A DNA stretch of 64,000 nt from UBA7398 sp964632545 (lineage in GTDB: Bacteria; Actinomycetota; Actinomycetes; Nanopelagicales; Nanopelagicaceae). The stretch lies in the NCBI GenBank assembly GCA_964632545.1, contig CAZWBQ010000007.1, positions 1 through 64,000 on the forward strand. The letters run 5' to 3'. The notes below the pieces were generated by a model, which saw only the letters and a list, made by a program, of their open reading frames with translations, did not search any database and was not told the origin of the DNA. This document shows, in pieces, positions 1 to 8,695 of this stretch (position 1 is its first letter; the number at the start of each line of letters is the position of its first letter). Both the position numbers and the translations under genes were made by a program.

Positions 1-383
1 CTGGTTCGTTAGTTTCTGATCGATTAGGTGTTGTAACTTCTTATGCGCTTTATGGCACGCAAGATCGCGGCAGCATCTTCGTGGAACCAGGCGATGAAGT
101 TTACGAAGGTATGGTTATTGGCGAGAATTCTCGAAGCGAAGATATGGACGTTAACTGCGTTCGCGAAAAGAAACTTACAAATATGCGCGCATCCGGTACC
201 GATGAATCAGAGCGTTTGATTCCGCCTAAGAAGCTCAACATGGAAGGCGCTCTGGAATTTTGCCGCGAAGATGAGTGCGTTGAAGTTACGCCAGCTGTAG
301 TTCGAATTCGCAAGGTGGTACTGGATGGCCAAGAGCGGGCTCGTGCTACTGCTCGCGCCAAGAAAGCCAACCTAACTAGTTAA
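1..383 (+). CDS. typA: TypA/BipA GTPase, C-terminal end (partial)
   Basis: The frame is open from base 3 to a TAA at 381-383; the N-terminal GTPase domains lie outside the window. The visible ~126 residues match the C-terminal part of TypA/BipA: a G-SLVSD segment, YALYGTQDRG, the EGMVIGENSR stretch and NMRASGTDE followed by LIPPKKLNMEGALEF. TypA is a ribosome-associated translational GTPase of the EF-G/LepA superfamily, linked to stress and low-temperature ribosome assembly. It is followed 21 bases later by adnA on the same strand. Identification rests on several well-known family motifs, so it is firm although the gene is cut by the window edge. Confidence 0.93.
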   Translation, partial: GSLVSDRLGVVTSYALYGTQDRGSIFVEPGDEVYEGMVIGENSRSEDMDVNCVREKKLTNMRASGTDESERLIPPKKLNMEGALEFCREDECVEVTPAVVRIRKVVLDGQERARATARAKKANLTS

Positions 384-404
384 ACCCGCAGATTTGTCGG
401 TGTC

Positions 405-3400
405 ATGGGGTTGGATAAAGACCTGATGAGCACTGGACGAAGCGAAGCGCCAAAACTGCAATTGCTTCGAAAACCCCTGCCCGAATTAGATTTTTCCTAT
501 TCTGAAAATCAAAGCCGCGTAATTGCGCATGCCGGTAAGAAGCCGCTAATAGTTTTAGGCGGACCTGGAACTGGAAAAACTCAGTGCTTAATTGGTCGGA
601 CTTTGGCAAAGATTGAATCTGGAATAGATCCAAATTCAATTCTAATTTTAACTTTTGGTCGAGATCGCGCAGATTATCTTCGTGATGAGATTTCGCTGCG
701 GTCACCTAAAACTGCAAATGAACCGCTAGCACGAACTTTTCATGCATTAGCTTTCTCAATTGTTCGTGCCGCTACACCCGAGGATAAGCCAGATCCAATT
801 TTATTCTCCGGATCAGAGCAAGATGCATTTATTAAACAGATGTTATTGACCGATGTTGAAATCAATTTAAGTGGATGGCCAGTTGAACTTCAAGCAGCGC
901 TATCTACCCGAGGGTTTGCAAAAGAATTGCGTGATGTATTGCTAAGGGCAACCGAACGGGCGCTTTATCCAAGCAAGTTAGCGGAATTTGCCAAAACTTA
1001 CTCTGAAAATTATTGGGAACCAATTGCAAAGTTTTGGGATCGCTATTTAAAATCGCTTGCACTTCGAGAAGAGAGCGCAGCTGACGCAAAAGAGCGAATA
1101 GATCCAAGTGGTCTAATAATTGCGGCAATTTTACAACTACAAGATAATCCAAAATTATTAAGTGAAATCCGCGCTAAATATTCAGTAATTATGATTGATG
1201 AGTTTCAAGAAAGTGATTTTTCGCATCGAAAATTGTTAGAAATTATCGGCGGTCCCGATTTAACTATTTTTGCAGATCCTGATTCCACAGTTGGTAGGTT
1301 TCGTGGCGCTGATCCAGAAGGATTAAAAGGATATTTCGATGACTTGCGAGGGAGCGGGTCGGATGAAATTCTGCTCCTAGAGAATTTTCGAAGCAGTAGC
1401 GCAATTGTTGAATTAACAAAATCTGTAGCAATGAAATTCCGCAGCAGGAATTCAGTTCGCGATATGGTGGTGTCAAGAGCAGAAGAACTGCCAGAAGTTA
1501 GCGTTTTACGCTGTTTATCTCAAACTGATGAAGCTAATTACATCGCACATGTTTTTCGGAGCGCGCATCTACATGGCCGAACGCCATGGTCTGAGATGGC
1601 AGTAATTGTCCGATCGCCAGGACCAGCAGTAGCCGCGATCCGTAGAGCGCTCTCATTAAGTGGCGTCCCAACTCGCGTTGATACCGAAGCACTTTCACTT
1701 GCTGACAATCCTGTTGTAAAACCTTTCTTAACAATCGCCGAAATTGCAATCGGTGCTATTGAAATAAACTCTGAAAACTATCCAATAATCGAAGATTTAC
1801 TTTTCTCCGAATTAGGTGGCGCAGATCCAATCTCACTCCGTCGAATTCGCCAAGAACTTAGCCGAGCACGCGATGAAAGCGATCTGCGATCTGCAACGCA
1901 ATTAATTTTGGATGCACTTACCGATCCAGTAATTGCAATTCCGTGGGATAACGCAGCTCCACTTAAACGGATTAATGATTTGCTACGAGGCGCCAAAACT
2001 CTGCTCAAAAAGCAACCAACTTTAAGTATCTCGGATCTACTTTGGGAAATTTGGAGTAGTGCGATAAATATTGATGGTGCAAAAATTGCAAATGCTTGGC
2101 GTGATGTAGCACTTCGAGGTGGCATCCGTGGTAGCCAAGCAGATCGAGATTTAGATACCATGCTCGAACTTTTTGAATCAGCGCGAAGACACGTTGAACG
2201 CTTTCCGAATTCAAAGCCAATTGAATATATCCAGCAAATTCGTGGCGAAGATATTTTAGGTGACACAATTACGCTGCAAGGACAGAAAACTGAGTTGGTT
2301 TCAATCCTCACCGTGCATTCTGCAAAAGGACGCGAATGGGAGATAGTGGCACTTGCTGGCATGCAAGATGGCATCTGGCCAAATTTGAAAGCTCGTGGCT
2401 CATTGCTCGGTAGCGACCGATTGGTTGAAGCGCTCCGTTCACAATCCACATCGCGGGCTGAATTAGATGAATCTGCTAGCCAAGCTTTACTTGAAGATGA
2501 ACGGCGGTTGCTCCATGTTGCAGTTTCTAGAGCGAAAAACTCCTTATATATCAGCGCTATTTCTCGCGAGGAAGATGAGCCATCTCGGTTCTTTGAAGAA
2601 CTTGCACTTGCTGTTCATGGCGAGCCTGCAGCAGATCTTCCGATAAGTGATATTCCACGGCCGTTAACTTCCAGTGCGTTAGTAGCCACACTCCGTCGGA
2701 CTTTAACTTCGGCGTTAAGTAGTAACTCAGATAAAGAGTTAGCCGCATCTTTACTAGCAACGCTTGCTAACGAAAATATCAACAGCGCAAACCCAGAAAA
2801 TTGGTTGGGATATCTAACGCCTTCTAGTCAGACTCCACTAATCGCTCCCGGTGAACCAGTATTTGTTTCGCCAAGCAGCATTCAAAATTTTACAGAATGC
2901 GGCTTGAAATGGTTTTTAGAAAAGAATGGTTCGCGCGATGGCGATAGCACTGCACAAATTCTTGGTTCCGCGCTACACGCATTTGCAGCTTTACTGCATA
3001 CCAACCCCGAATTAACTAGAGAAGATTTAACGGCGCGACTTAGAGATTCTTGGTCGCTGATTGATATGAATAAAGGTTGGATAAAAGATCGCGAATTGGC
3101 CCGCGCAACCGATATGTTAGAAAAATTTTTTACGTGGCATTTTGCTTCTGACCGAAAGCTTTTAGCAGTTGAAAAAGAATTTAATATTACGTTAGGAAAT
3201 GCAATCCTAAAAGGCAGTGTGGATCGGATTGAGATTACTGATGAGAACGAAATTGTGATTGTTGATTTAAAAACTGGTAAAACGGCGATAAGCGCAAAAG
3301 ACACGGTTGATCACAAGCAATTACAGGCTTATCAACTTGCAGTTATTGAAGGTGCATTTACTGAACTTAATCCGAGCACAACTTCAGGTGGTGCGGAATT

Positions 3401-3608
3401 GCTCTTTGTTGGAAACAAAAATAAGAGCGCATCAATTCGTTCGCAAGAACCGATAGATGGAGCGGCTTTCTTACTAGAAGTTGCTGAAGTTGCTACTGGT
3501 ATGAGCGGTTCAAAATTTAAAGCGACCATAAACGATCAATGCGAACGATGTCCGGTGCGAAAGAGTTGTCCGATTCAAAGCCACGGTAGAACGGTTGTGG
3601 AGCAATGA
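405..3608 (+). CDS. adnA: AdnA-like helicase-nuclease subunit
   Basis: This 1067-residue SF1A helicase carries a C-terminal PD-(D/E)XK nuclease. Walker A is GGPGTGKT (residues 52-59); motif II is MIDEFQESD, the Q/R-rich motif GRFRGAD, motif V VHSAKGREWE, and motif VI VAVSRAKNS. The nuclease core has IVDLKTGK near residue 953 and a QLQAY helix. Cysteines near 832, 1046, 1049 and 1055 (CX2CX5C) fit an Fe-S staple as in AddB-type nucleases. Length and tandem order with a second helicase-nuclease match mycobacterial AdnA, one half of the AdnAB double-strand-break resection motor. Its TGA overlaps the ATG of adnB by 4 bases, so they are translationally coupled. AddAB/RecB-type naming is the alternative; gene order favours AdnA. 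Confidence 0.88.
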   Translation: MGLDKDLMSTGRSEAPKLQLLRKPLPELDFSYSENQSRVIAHAGKKPLIVLGGPGTGKTQCLIGRTLAKIESGIDPNSILILTFGRDRADYLRDEISLRSPKTANEPLARTFHALAFSIVRAATPEDKPDPILFSGSEQDAFIKQMLLTDVEINLSGWPVELQAALSTRGFAKELRDVLLRATERALYPSKLAEFAKTYSENYWEPIAKFWDRYLKSLALREESAADAKERIDPSGLIIAAILQLQDNPKLLSEIRAKYSVIMIDEFQESDFSHRKLLEIIGGPDLTIFADPDSTVGRFRGADPEGLKGYFDDLRGSGSDEILLLENFRSSSAIVELTKSVAMKFRSRNSVRDMVVSRAEELPEVSVLRCLSQTDEANYIAHVFRSAHLHGRTPWSEMAVIVRSPGPAVAAIRRALSLSGVPTRVDTEALSLADNPVVKPFLTIAEIAIGAIEINSENYPIIEDLLFSELGGADPISLRRIRQELSRARDESDLRSATQLILDALTDPVIAIPWDNAAPLKRINDLLRGAKTLLKKQPTLSISDLLWEIWSSAINIDGAKIANAWRDVALRGGIRGSQADRDLDTMLELFESARRHVERFPNSKPIEYIQQIRGEDILGDTITLQGQKTELVSILTVHSAKGREWEIVALAGMQDGIWPNLKARGSLLGSDRLVEALRSQSTSRAELDESASQALLEDERRLLHVAVSRAKNSLYISAISREEDEPSRFFEELALAVHGEPAADLPISDIPRPLTSSALVATLRRTLTSALSSNSDKELAASLLATLANENINSANPENWLGYLTPSSQTPLIAPGEPVFVSPSSIQNFTECGLKWFLEKNGSRDGDSTAQILGSALHAFAALLHTNPELTREDLTARLRDSWSLIDMNKGWIKDRELARATDMLEKFFTWHFASDRKLLAVEKEFNITLGNAILKGSVDRIEITDENEIVIVDLKTGKTAISAKDTVDHKQLQAYQLAVIEGAFTELNPSTTSGGAELLFVGNKNKSASIRSQEPIDGAAFLLEVAEVATGMSGSKFKATINDQCERCPVRKSCPIQSHGRTVVEQ

Positions 3609-6600
3609 AAATCAGCCCAGACCAGATAGCCAAGGCGCTTGCGAAGATCGATAACGGAGTTAATTCACCGACTGCAGAACAGTCTCTAGTAATTGCTTCG
3701 CCACTAGAACCAGCAGTTGTAGTTGCCGGGGCAGGTTCGGGCAAGACCGAAACGATGAGCGCGCGGGTGCTCTGGTTAGTAATTAATGGTTATGTTAAGC
3801 CTGATCAAGTTCTAGGTTTAACTTTCACCAGGAAAGCCGCTGGCGAACTATCAATTCGAATTAAAACGCGATTACGGCAATTAATGAAAAGTGATTTAGT
3901 CTCCGCAGATTTAGCGCGCGAGATTGAGAATAATTTAGATGTCACAGTTCTTACTTATCATTCATATGCTGCTCGAGTTTTGAGCGAACATGCGATCAGA
4001 ATAGGAATAGATGCTGATGCTACGCCAATTGGTGAAGCAGCTGCTTGGCAGATTGCATCAGATGCCGTAACTAATTTTGAATCGCTATCAGCCCCATTAA
4101 TGAGTGCGCCATCAACAGTTATTGATGACGTCTTGTTGCTTTCTAAGTTGATTGCCGAACATGGTTGCACTGTTGCCGATGTAAGGCGAGAAATGGATCG
4201 TGTTATTGAAACATTGAAGGCGCTTCCCGGAAAAGATACCAAAGAAATTCGCGATATTTATCAGGCTTTCAAAGAACGTTCGGCAATTTTGCCAATTGTA
4301 GAACGAGTTGATGAGTATCGAAAATCTCGCGGACTATTAACTTTTGATGACCAGATGAGTTTGGCAGCAGAACTTTCTCAAGTATTTCCAGATATCGGCA
4401 TATCGGAGCGAGCGAAATTTAAAGTAGTACTCTTAGATGAATACCAAGATACTTCGCAGAGCCAATTAACTCTTCTCTCAAATTTATTTGGCTTCAATCG
4501 GAGTAACGGTAGCGAGGTTGCAACCGGTCATCCAGTAACTGCAGTTGGCGACCCATTCCAATCTATTTACGGTTGGCGCGGTGCCAGTGCTGATACTTTG
4601 GATTCATTTCCAGCTTATTTTCCAGGGGTTTCGCCCCGATATTCACTCTCTTCAAGTTGGCGCAATGACCAAGTAATTCTGGATTTGGCCAATAACGTGA
4701 TTGGCCATATAAATGCGCGAATTAAATTGCGGGATCAAAGTGGGGTTGAAGTTGCAGAGTTAAAACCTAGAATTAACGTTGGCGCTGGCGAGCTTGCATG
4801 TGGACTTTTTGAAACGAAAAACCTAGAAGCGCAAGGCATCGCTGAGTACTTTGAAAAACTCTGGTTTGATCCAAAGCGGATGACAAAGTTGGAGAAAGAT
4901 CGATCTTCATTTGCAGTTCTAGTTCGAAATCGCAGACAGATTCCCGATATTGAAGCAGCTCTAAGAAATTTGCATATTCCAGTTGAAGTTGTTGGAGTTG
5001 GCGGATTGGTACATATTCCTGAAGTGGCGGATGTAATAGCAACTCTAAAAGTTTTAGCATTTCCAGATAAGGGCAGTGCGCTAATGCGATTACTCTCCGG
5101 GCCAAGATTTGCAATCGGTGCTAAAGATATTGCAGCGCTTGGTGAGTTTTCTAGAAAACGTGCGGCATCGGAGAAGCGGGATAGCCGTGCCTTAATTAAA
5201 TTAATTGAAGAAGGAAATCCAACCAGCGCTGAGAACGATGATATTTTCATGGGAAGCATTGTTGATGCGCTCGATGAAATTGAAAGCGCAGAATTCCGCG
5301 AATTCTCTAAAGACGGTTACGCAAGGTTAGTGCGGGCTGCCCGTGAATTTAGAACTTTGCGAACAAGAGTTGGTGCTTCGATTACTGATTTAATTATTGA
5401 TATTGAAAGAACTCAACACCTTGATGTTGAAGTATTGGTTAGAGATGGTATTTCGCACGGCCGTCGACATTTAGATAGATTTCTAGACGAAGCAGCGAAG
5501 TATCAAAGAACCGGTGGATCGCTTTCGCAATTCTTGAATTGGCTGGAAGTTGCAACTTCGGAAGAGGGCGGTTTGAAATCTGGCTCGGTAGATGTTCGCC
5601 GAGATGTAGTACAAATACTCACTATTCACGGTGCAAAAGGCGCGGAATGGGATGTGGTCGCAGTCCCGGGATTAGCCGACGGTCAATTCCCAGGTGAAGG
5701 TAAACGCGTTGATAACTGGCTTAAGGATGAAGGGCAAATTCCATTTACATTAAGAGGAGATGCAAAGCAGCTACCAAAGTTCCGCATCGAAAATGCGATG
5801 GACATGAAAGGTGCAAAAGCCGAACGAATTCGCTTCGATGAAGAATGTAAAGAGAAACATCTTGATGAAGAATTTAGATTGGGCTATGTAGCTTTTACTA
5901 GAGCTAAATCGCATTTACTTTGCACAACTTCATGGTGGCGCGATGGTGAGAAGCCGGTTGCGCCTAGTGCGCTCTTTGCTCAAGTTTTAGAGATTGCAAA
6001 GGCTAATCCGGCAGCCGCAAACTTTTTAACTGAGATTGGGCAGGCTCCGATAGGTGAGAGCAATCCAAATTTTGCAGATCCAAAATCTGAAATCTGGCCA
6101 CGAGATCCGCTTGGGGCGCTTCGAACAAGTTTTGATGAGTCGGTTAGAAAAGTAAAAGAAGCAAAAAGTTTTGCTCGATCTGAATTGGTTGGCTCACTAG
6201 GTAAAATGAGTTCAGAGCAAACTTCTTGGATAAAAGATGCAGTTGCGCTAATTGATGAGATGGCAGGATCTCGTAAACCACAAGTAGTCTTCTTGCCGCA
6301 ACGTTTGTCGGTATCAACTTTATTGACTTTGCAATCAGACCCAGCTGAGTTAGCGCTGCGAATTCGTAGGCCGATGCCATCTCATACAGACATTTATGCG
6401 CAACGAGGTACTGTTTTTCATTCTTGGATTGAGAAACACTTTAAGTTGCCAACGCTCTTTAGCGATGATGAAATTGCGCTGGAAAATTCGGGAAGCGATT
6501 TAGAGCTTGAGATTTTGAAAACTCGGTGGTTAGAAAGCGATTGGGCAAATTTGACTCCCTATGAAGTGGAGACTCCATTCGAGACAGTTTTAGGTGGCGT

Positions 6601-6913
6601 ATTGATTCGCGGCCGAATGGACGCTATTTATCGCTTTAAAAACGAAACTTTAGCTGCTAATTCCGGCGCTGAATTTAGATATGAAGTCGTGGATTGGAAA
6701 ACTGGAAAAGTTAAAGTGGGCGAAGATTTAGCAAATGCCACAATCCAACTAGCGGCTTATCGATTAGCTTTTTCACGGTTAACTGGAATTCCAATTTCAT
6801 TGATCAGTGCAGCGTTTCATTATGTGGCAGATAACCAAACGCTTCGCCCGGCGGATTTAATGGATGAAACCCAATTAATTGCGCTAGTAGAAAGTGTTAA
6901 AGAATTTCAATAG
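3605..6913 (+). CDS. adnB: AdnB-like helicase-nuclease subunit
   Basis: This 1102-residue partner of adnA has a complete UvrD-type motor: GAGSGKT, LDEYQDTSQ, VGDPFQSIYGWRG, SSWRND, IHGAKGAEWD and VAFTRAKSH. A C-terminal RecB-like nuclease has VVDWKTGK followed by a QLAAYRLAF helix. Unlike AdnA, no CX2CX5C cluster is visible at its C terminus, so the presumed Fe-S staple is confined to one subunit. In the family, AdnB is the main translocating motor and the heterodimer resects double-strand breaks for RecA-dependent or RecA-independent repair. The ATGA overlap with adnA supports one operon. Its last 17 bases overlap the tail of the convergent gene at 6897-7712. Confidence 0.88.
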   Translation: MKISPDQIAKALAKIDNGVNSPTAEQSLVIASPLEPAVVVAGAGSGKTETMSARVLWLVINGYVKPDQVLGLTFTRKAAGELSIRIKTRLRQLMKSDLVSADLAREIENNLDVTVLTYHSYAARVLSEHAIRIGIDADATPIGEAAAWQIASDAVTNFESLSAPLMSAPSTVIDDVLLLSKLIAEHGCTVADVRREMDRVIETLKALPGKDTKEIRDIYQAFKERSAILPIVERVDEYRKSRGLLTFDDQMSLAAELSQVFPDIGISERAKFKVVLLDEYQDTSQSQLTLLSNLFGFNRSNGSEVATGHPVTAVGDPFQSIYGWRGASADTLDSFPAYFPGVSPRYSLSSSWRNDQVILDLANNVIGHINARIKLRDQSGVEVAELKPRINVGAGELACGLFETKNLEAQGIAEYFEKLWFDPKRMTKLEKDRSSFAVLVRNRRQIPDIEAALRNLHIPVEVVGVGGLVHIPEVADVIATLKVLAFPDKGSALMRLLSGPRFAIGAKDIAALGEFSRKRAASEKRDSRALIKLIEEGNPTSAENDDIFMGSIVDALDEIESAEFREFSKDGYARLVRAAREFRTLRTRVGASITDLIIDIERTQHLDVEVLVRDGISHGRRHLDRFLDEAAKYQRTGGSLSQFLNWLEVATSEEGGLKSGSVDVRRDVVQILTIHGAKGAEWDVVAVPGLADGQFPGEGKRVDNWLKDEGQIPFTLRGDAKQLPKFRIENAMDMKGAKAERIRFDEECKEKHLDEEFRLGYVAFTRAKSHLLCTTSWWRDGEKPVAPSALFAQVLEIAKANPAAANFLTEIGQAPIGESNPNFADPKSEIWPRDPLGALRTSFDESVRKVKEAKSFARSELVGSLGKMSSEQTSWIKDAVALIDEMAGSRKPQVVFLPQRLSVSTLLTLQSDPAELALRIRRPMPSHTDIYAQRGTVFHSWIEKHFKLPTLFSDDEIALENSGSDLELEILKTRWLESDWANLTPYEVETPFETVLGGVLIRGRMDAIYRFKNETLAANSGAEFRYEVVDWKTGKVKVGEDLANATIQLAAYRLAFSRLTGIPISLISAAFHYVADNQTLRPADLMDETQLIALVESVKEFQ

Positions 6914-7712
6914 ATAGTGGTAAATGATCACTAATGATTTGTGACTTAGGCGCAATATCGCGAACTAAGTTAGCCGCTATAGAATCTGAAAGTAGATAGT
7001 CAATTTGTAGCGCAACTTTCCACGAAGGATAAGTTTTCGCTTTTGATAGTGAATTCCATCTAGTCAGGCTTGCGCCGAGCCCCCAAGGCAAATTCAAATC
7101 ACCCATCAAAATATGTTTTCCAGGCAAACGCTTGAGCCAAGTTTTAGTTTTTAGTAGTTGATAAACGTTTCCGCCAGGGGCAAAAGATAAATGGGTATTA
7201 GCAATTGTGTAACCATTTTCTAATTCGGCTGCAATTGCGGCACGTGGCTCATCTTTTAAATACATAAATTTCACGCCGCGCTTTGCTGGAATCAGAATCC
7301 ATTTGCCACGAACAACTCGTTTCAGCGCCAGCACATGCCAGTTAGTTACCGGAATTTTTGAGAGCATGGCGATTCCATAACTTGTGGGGAGATCGCCAAC
7401 TTTTGAATCAAAACTTGTGTAAAGATTTCGCTCGCCTGGTTTCAAATTTCGCCACTCGCCGCCAGGGGTACCCATTAATGAAGGTGCAAATGCCCAATAT
7501 TTTGCGCCAAGAAAATCAGCAATTACTTCAACTTGATTTACATTTCCAGATCGCGCTTGGTTGCAATCCAATTCTTGTAATCCCATAACATCTGGGTTGA
7601 AATCTTTAGAAAAATGGGCGAAACCATCGAGCAGTAATTGTTTGGGATTTGGTTCGTCATCTTTAGGCGGGATTCGAGCGCCGTGAAGCAGATTCCACGA
7701 GGTGACCTTCAT
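6897..7712 (-). CDS. Endonuclease/exonuclease/phosphatase (EEP) family protein
   Basis: The 271-residue protein shows the EEP fold signatures in order: TSWNLLHG at the N terminus (catalytic Asn), LQELD (metal-binding Glu), NTHLSF, MGDLNLPW (Asp/Asn pair) and the terminal SDHLPLSIEI (catalytic His). The family hydrolyses phosphodiester bonds in nucleic acids, lipids or inositol phosphates; the substrate cannot be told from sequence. No signal peptide is seen, so it is probably cytoplasmic. The ATG at 7712 is preceded by TAGCCT six bases upstream, which suggests a leaderless transcript and supports this start. It occupies the place between adnB and nudC where, from memory, mycobacteria carry an ion-channel gene. 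Confidence 0.82.
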   Translation of the reverse strand: MKVTSWNLLHGARIPPKDDEPNPKQLLLDGFAHFSKDFNPDVMGLQELDCNQARSGNVNQVEVIADFLGAKYWAFAPSLMGTPGGEWRNLKPGERNLYTSFDSKVGDLPTSYGIAMLSKIPVTNWHVLALKRVVRGKWILIPAKRGVKFMYLKDEPRAAIAAELENGYTIANTHLSFAPGGNVYQLLKTKTWLKRLPGKHILMGDLNLPWGLGASLTRWNSLSKAKTYPSWKVALQIDYLLSDSIAANLVRDIAPKSQIISDHLPLSIEIL

Positions 7713-7718
7713 AAGGGC

Positions 7719-7731
7719 AGGCTAGTAGGGT
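7719..7731. promoter_or_regulatory. Back-to-back -10 elements of divergent leaderless promoters
   Basis: On the minus strand TAGCCT (7724-7719) lies six bases from the ATG of the EEP gene. On the plus strand TAGGGT (7726-7731) lies seven bases from the ATG of nudC. Both fit actinobacterial TANNNT -10 hexamers, and they are one base apart. The whole divergent intergenic space is 26 bases, so each -35 would sit in the other gene or its -10. Confidence 0.5.
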
Positions 7732-7738
7732 CGGCTCC

Positions 7739-8695
7739 ATGTCCGCAGAATCTGGCTTCAAAGAGCTCGACCTCGCGCTTTCACGAAGTAAATTAGATCG
7801 CGCCGCTCACTTAAGAACCGATCAAAGCGCTTTGGATCAAATGTGGGAAAAAGCCGAGATTGCGCAAATTTCTGGAGATCGATTTCGAATTCTAAATATC
7901 GAAGAAGAAAAGAAAGTTTCGCTGGAATTTTTAAAAGCTAATCAAATTAAAGCTGGAGCTGGCGAGCGTTATTTTTTAGGACTTTCCGAAAATGGAAAAC
8001 CTTATTTTCTATGGCATACCCAATTTGATGAGAACGCTAAACCAACATCTGGCATATTTAAATCACTTCGCGAGATTGGTGCATTTCTAAATGATTTAGA
8101 GATTGGCATCGCAGCTCATGGGCTGGCGCTGGCTCAATGGCATGATGCACATCCAATGTGCGCAAAATGCGGCGCTAAAACTGAATCAGTTCAAGGTGGT
8201 TCGGTTAGAGAGTGTGTAGTGGATCGGAAGCAGCATCATCCAAGAACGGATCCAGCAATTATTGTTTTGGTAAAAGATTCACAAGATCGAGTTTTACTTG
8301 GCCATCAGAAAATTTGGCCAGCAAATCGATTTTCGACGCTTGCCGGTTTTGTGGAACCTGGCGAATCTTTTGAAAGATGTGTCCGACGTGAAGTTTTTGA
8401 AGAAGCTGGCGTAAATGTAATTTCAATGAACTATTTAGGCTCACAACCATGGCCATTTCCAGCCTCAATAATGATTGCCTATGAAGCTTTAATTGATAAT
8501 CCCGAAGCTGCAAAAGGTGATGGCGCAGAGATTGAAGAGGTGCGTTGGTTTACCCGCGAAAGTATGAAAGCCGCAGTAGCTGCCGAGACCATTATTTTGC
8601 CGCCCACAATTAGCGTTGCTCGCGCAATGATCAATCGTTGGTATGGCTCAGATGCTGCAACTGATTTAACTGGCGGTGAGGCATGGCGCAGCTAG
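7739..8695 (+). CDS. nudC: NADH pyrophosphatase NudC (NAD-capped RNA decapping)
   Basis: A 318-residue Nudix hydrolase. The Nudix box runs from Gly203 to Val225 (GFVEPGE followed by REVFEEAGV), and the NudC-specific SQPWPFPAS follows at 235-243. Upstream is a zinc-ribbon region with Cys141, Cys144 and Cys159, but the fourth ligand position (162) is Asp. The family splits NAD(H) into NMN(H) and AMP and removes NAD caps from RNA 5' ends. The ATG sits 7 bases after a TAGGGT hexamer, as expected for leaderless transcription. The gene overlaps the following uvrD2-like gene by 13 bases. The nudC-uvrD2 pairing is also seen in mycobacteria. Confidence 0.9.
   Translation: MSAESGFKELDLALSRSKLDRAAHLRTDQSALDQMWEKAEIAQISGDRFRILNIEEEKKVSLEFLKANQIKAGAGERYFLGLSENGKPYFLWHTQFDENAKPTSGIFKSLREIGAFLNDLEIGIAAHGLALAQWHDAHPMCAKCGAKTESVQGGSVRECVVDRKQHHPRTDPAIIVLVKDSQDRVLLGHQKIWPANRFSTLAGFVEPGESFERCVRREVFEEAGVNVISMNYLGSQPWPFPASIMIAYEALIDNPEAAKGDGAEIEEVRWFTRESMKAAVAAETIILPPTISVARAMINRWYGSDAATDLTGGEAWRS

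Noticed and set aside
1778..2449. Long open frames on the reverse strand of adnA, and similar ones inside kgd, pntB and copA
   Set aside because: They are antisense to strong conserved genes, show no family motif and no ribosome site, and follow from codon bias of the real gene.
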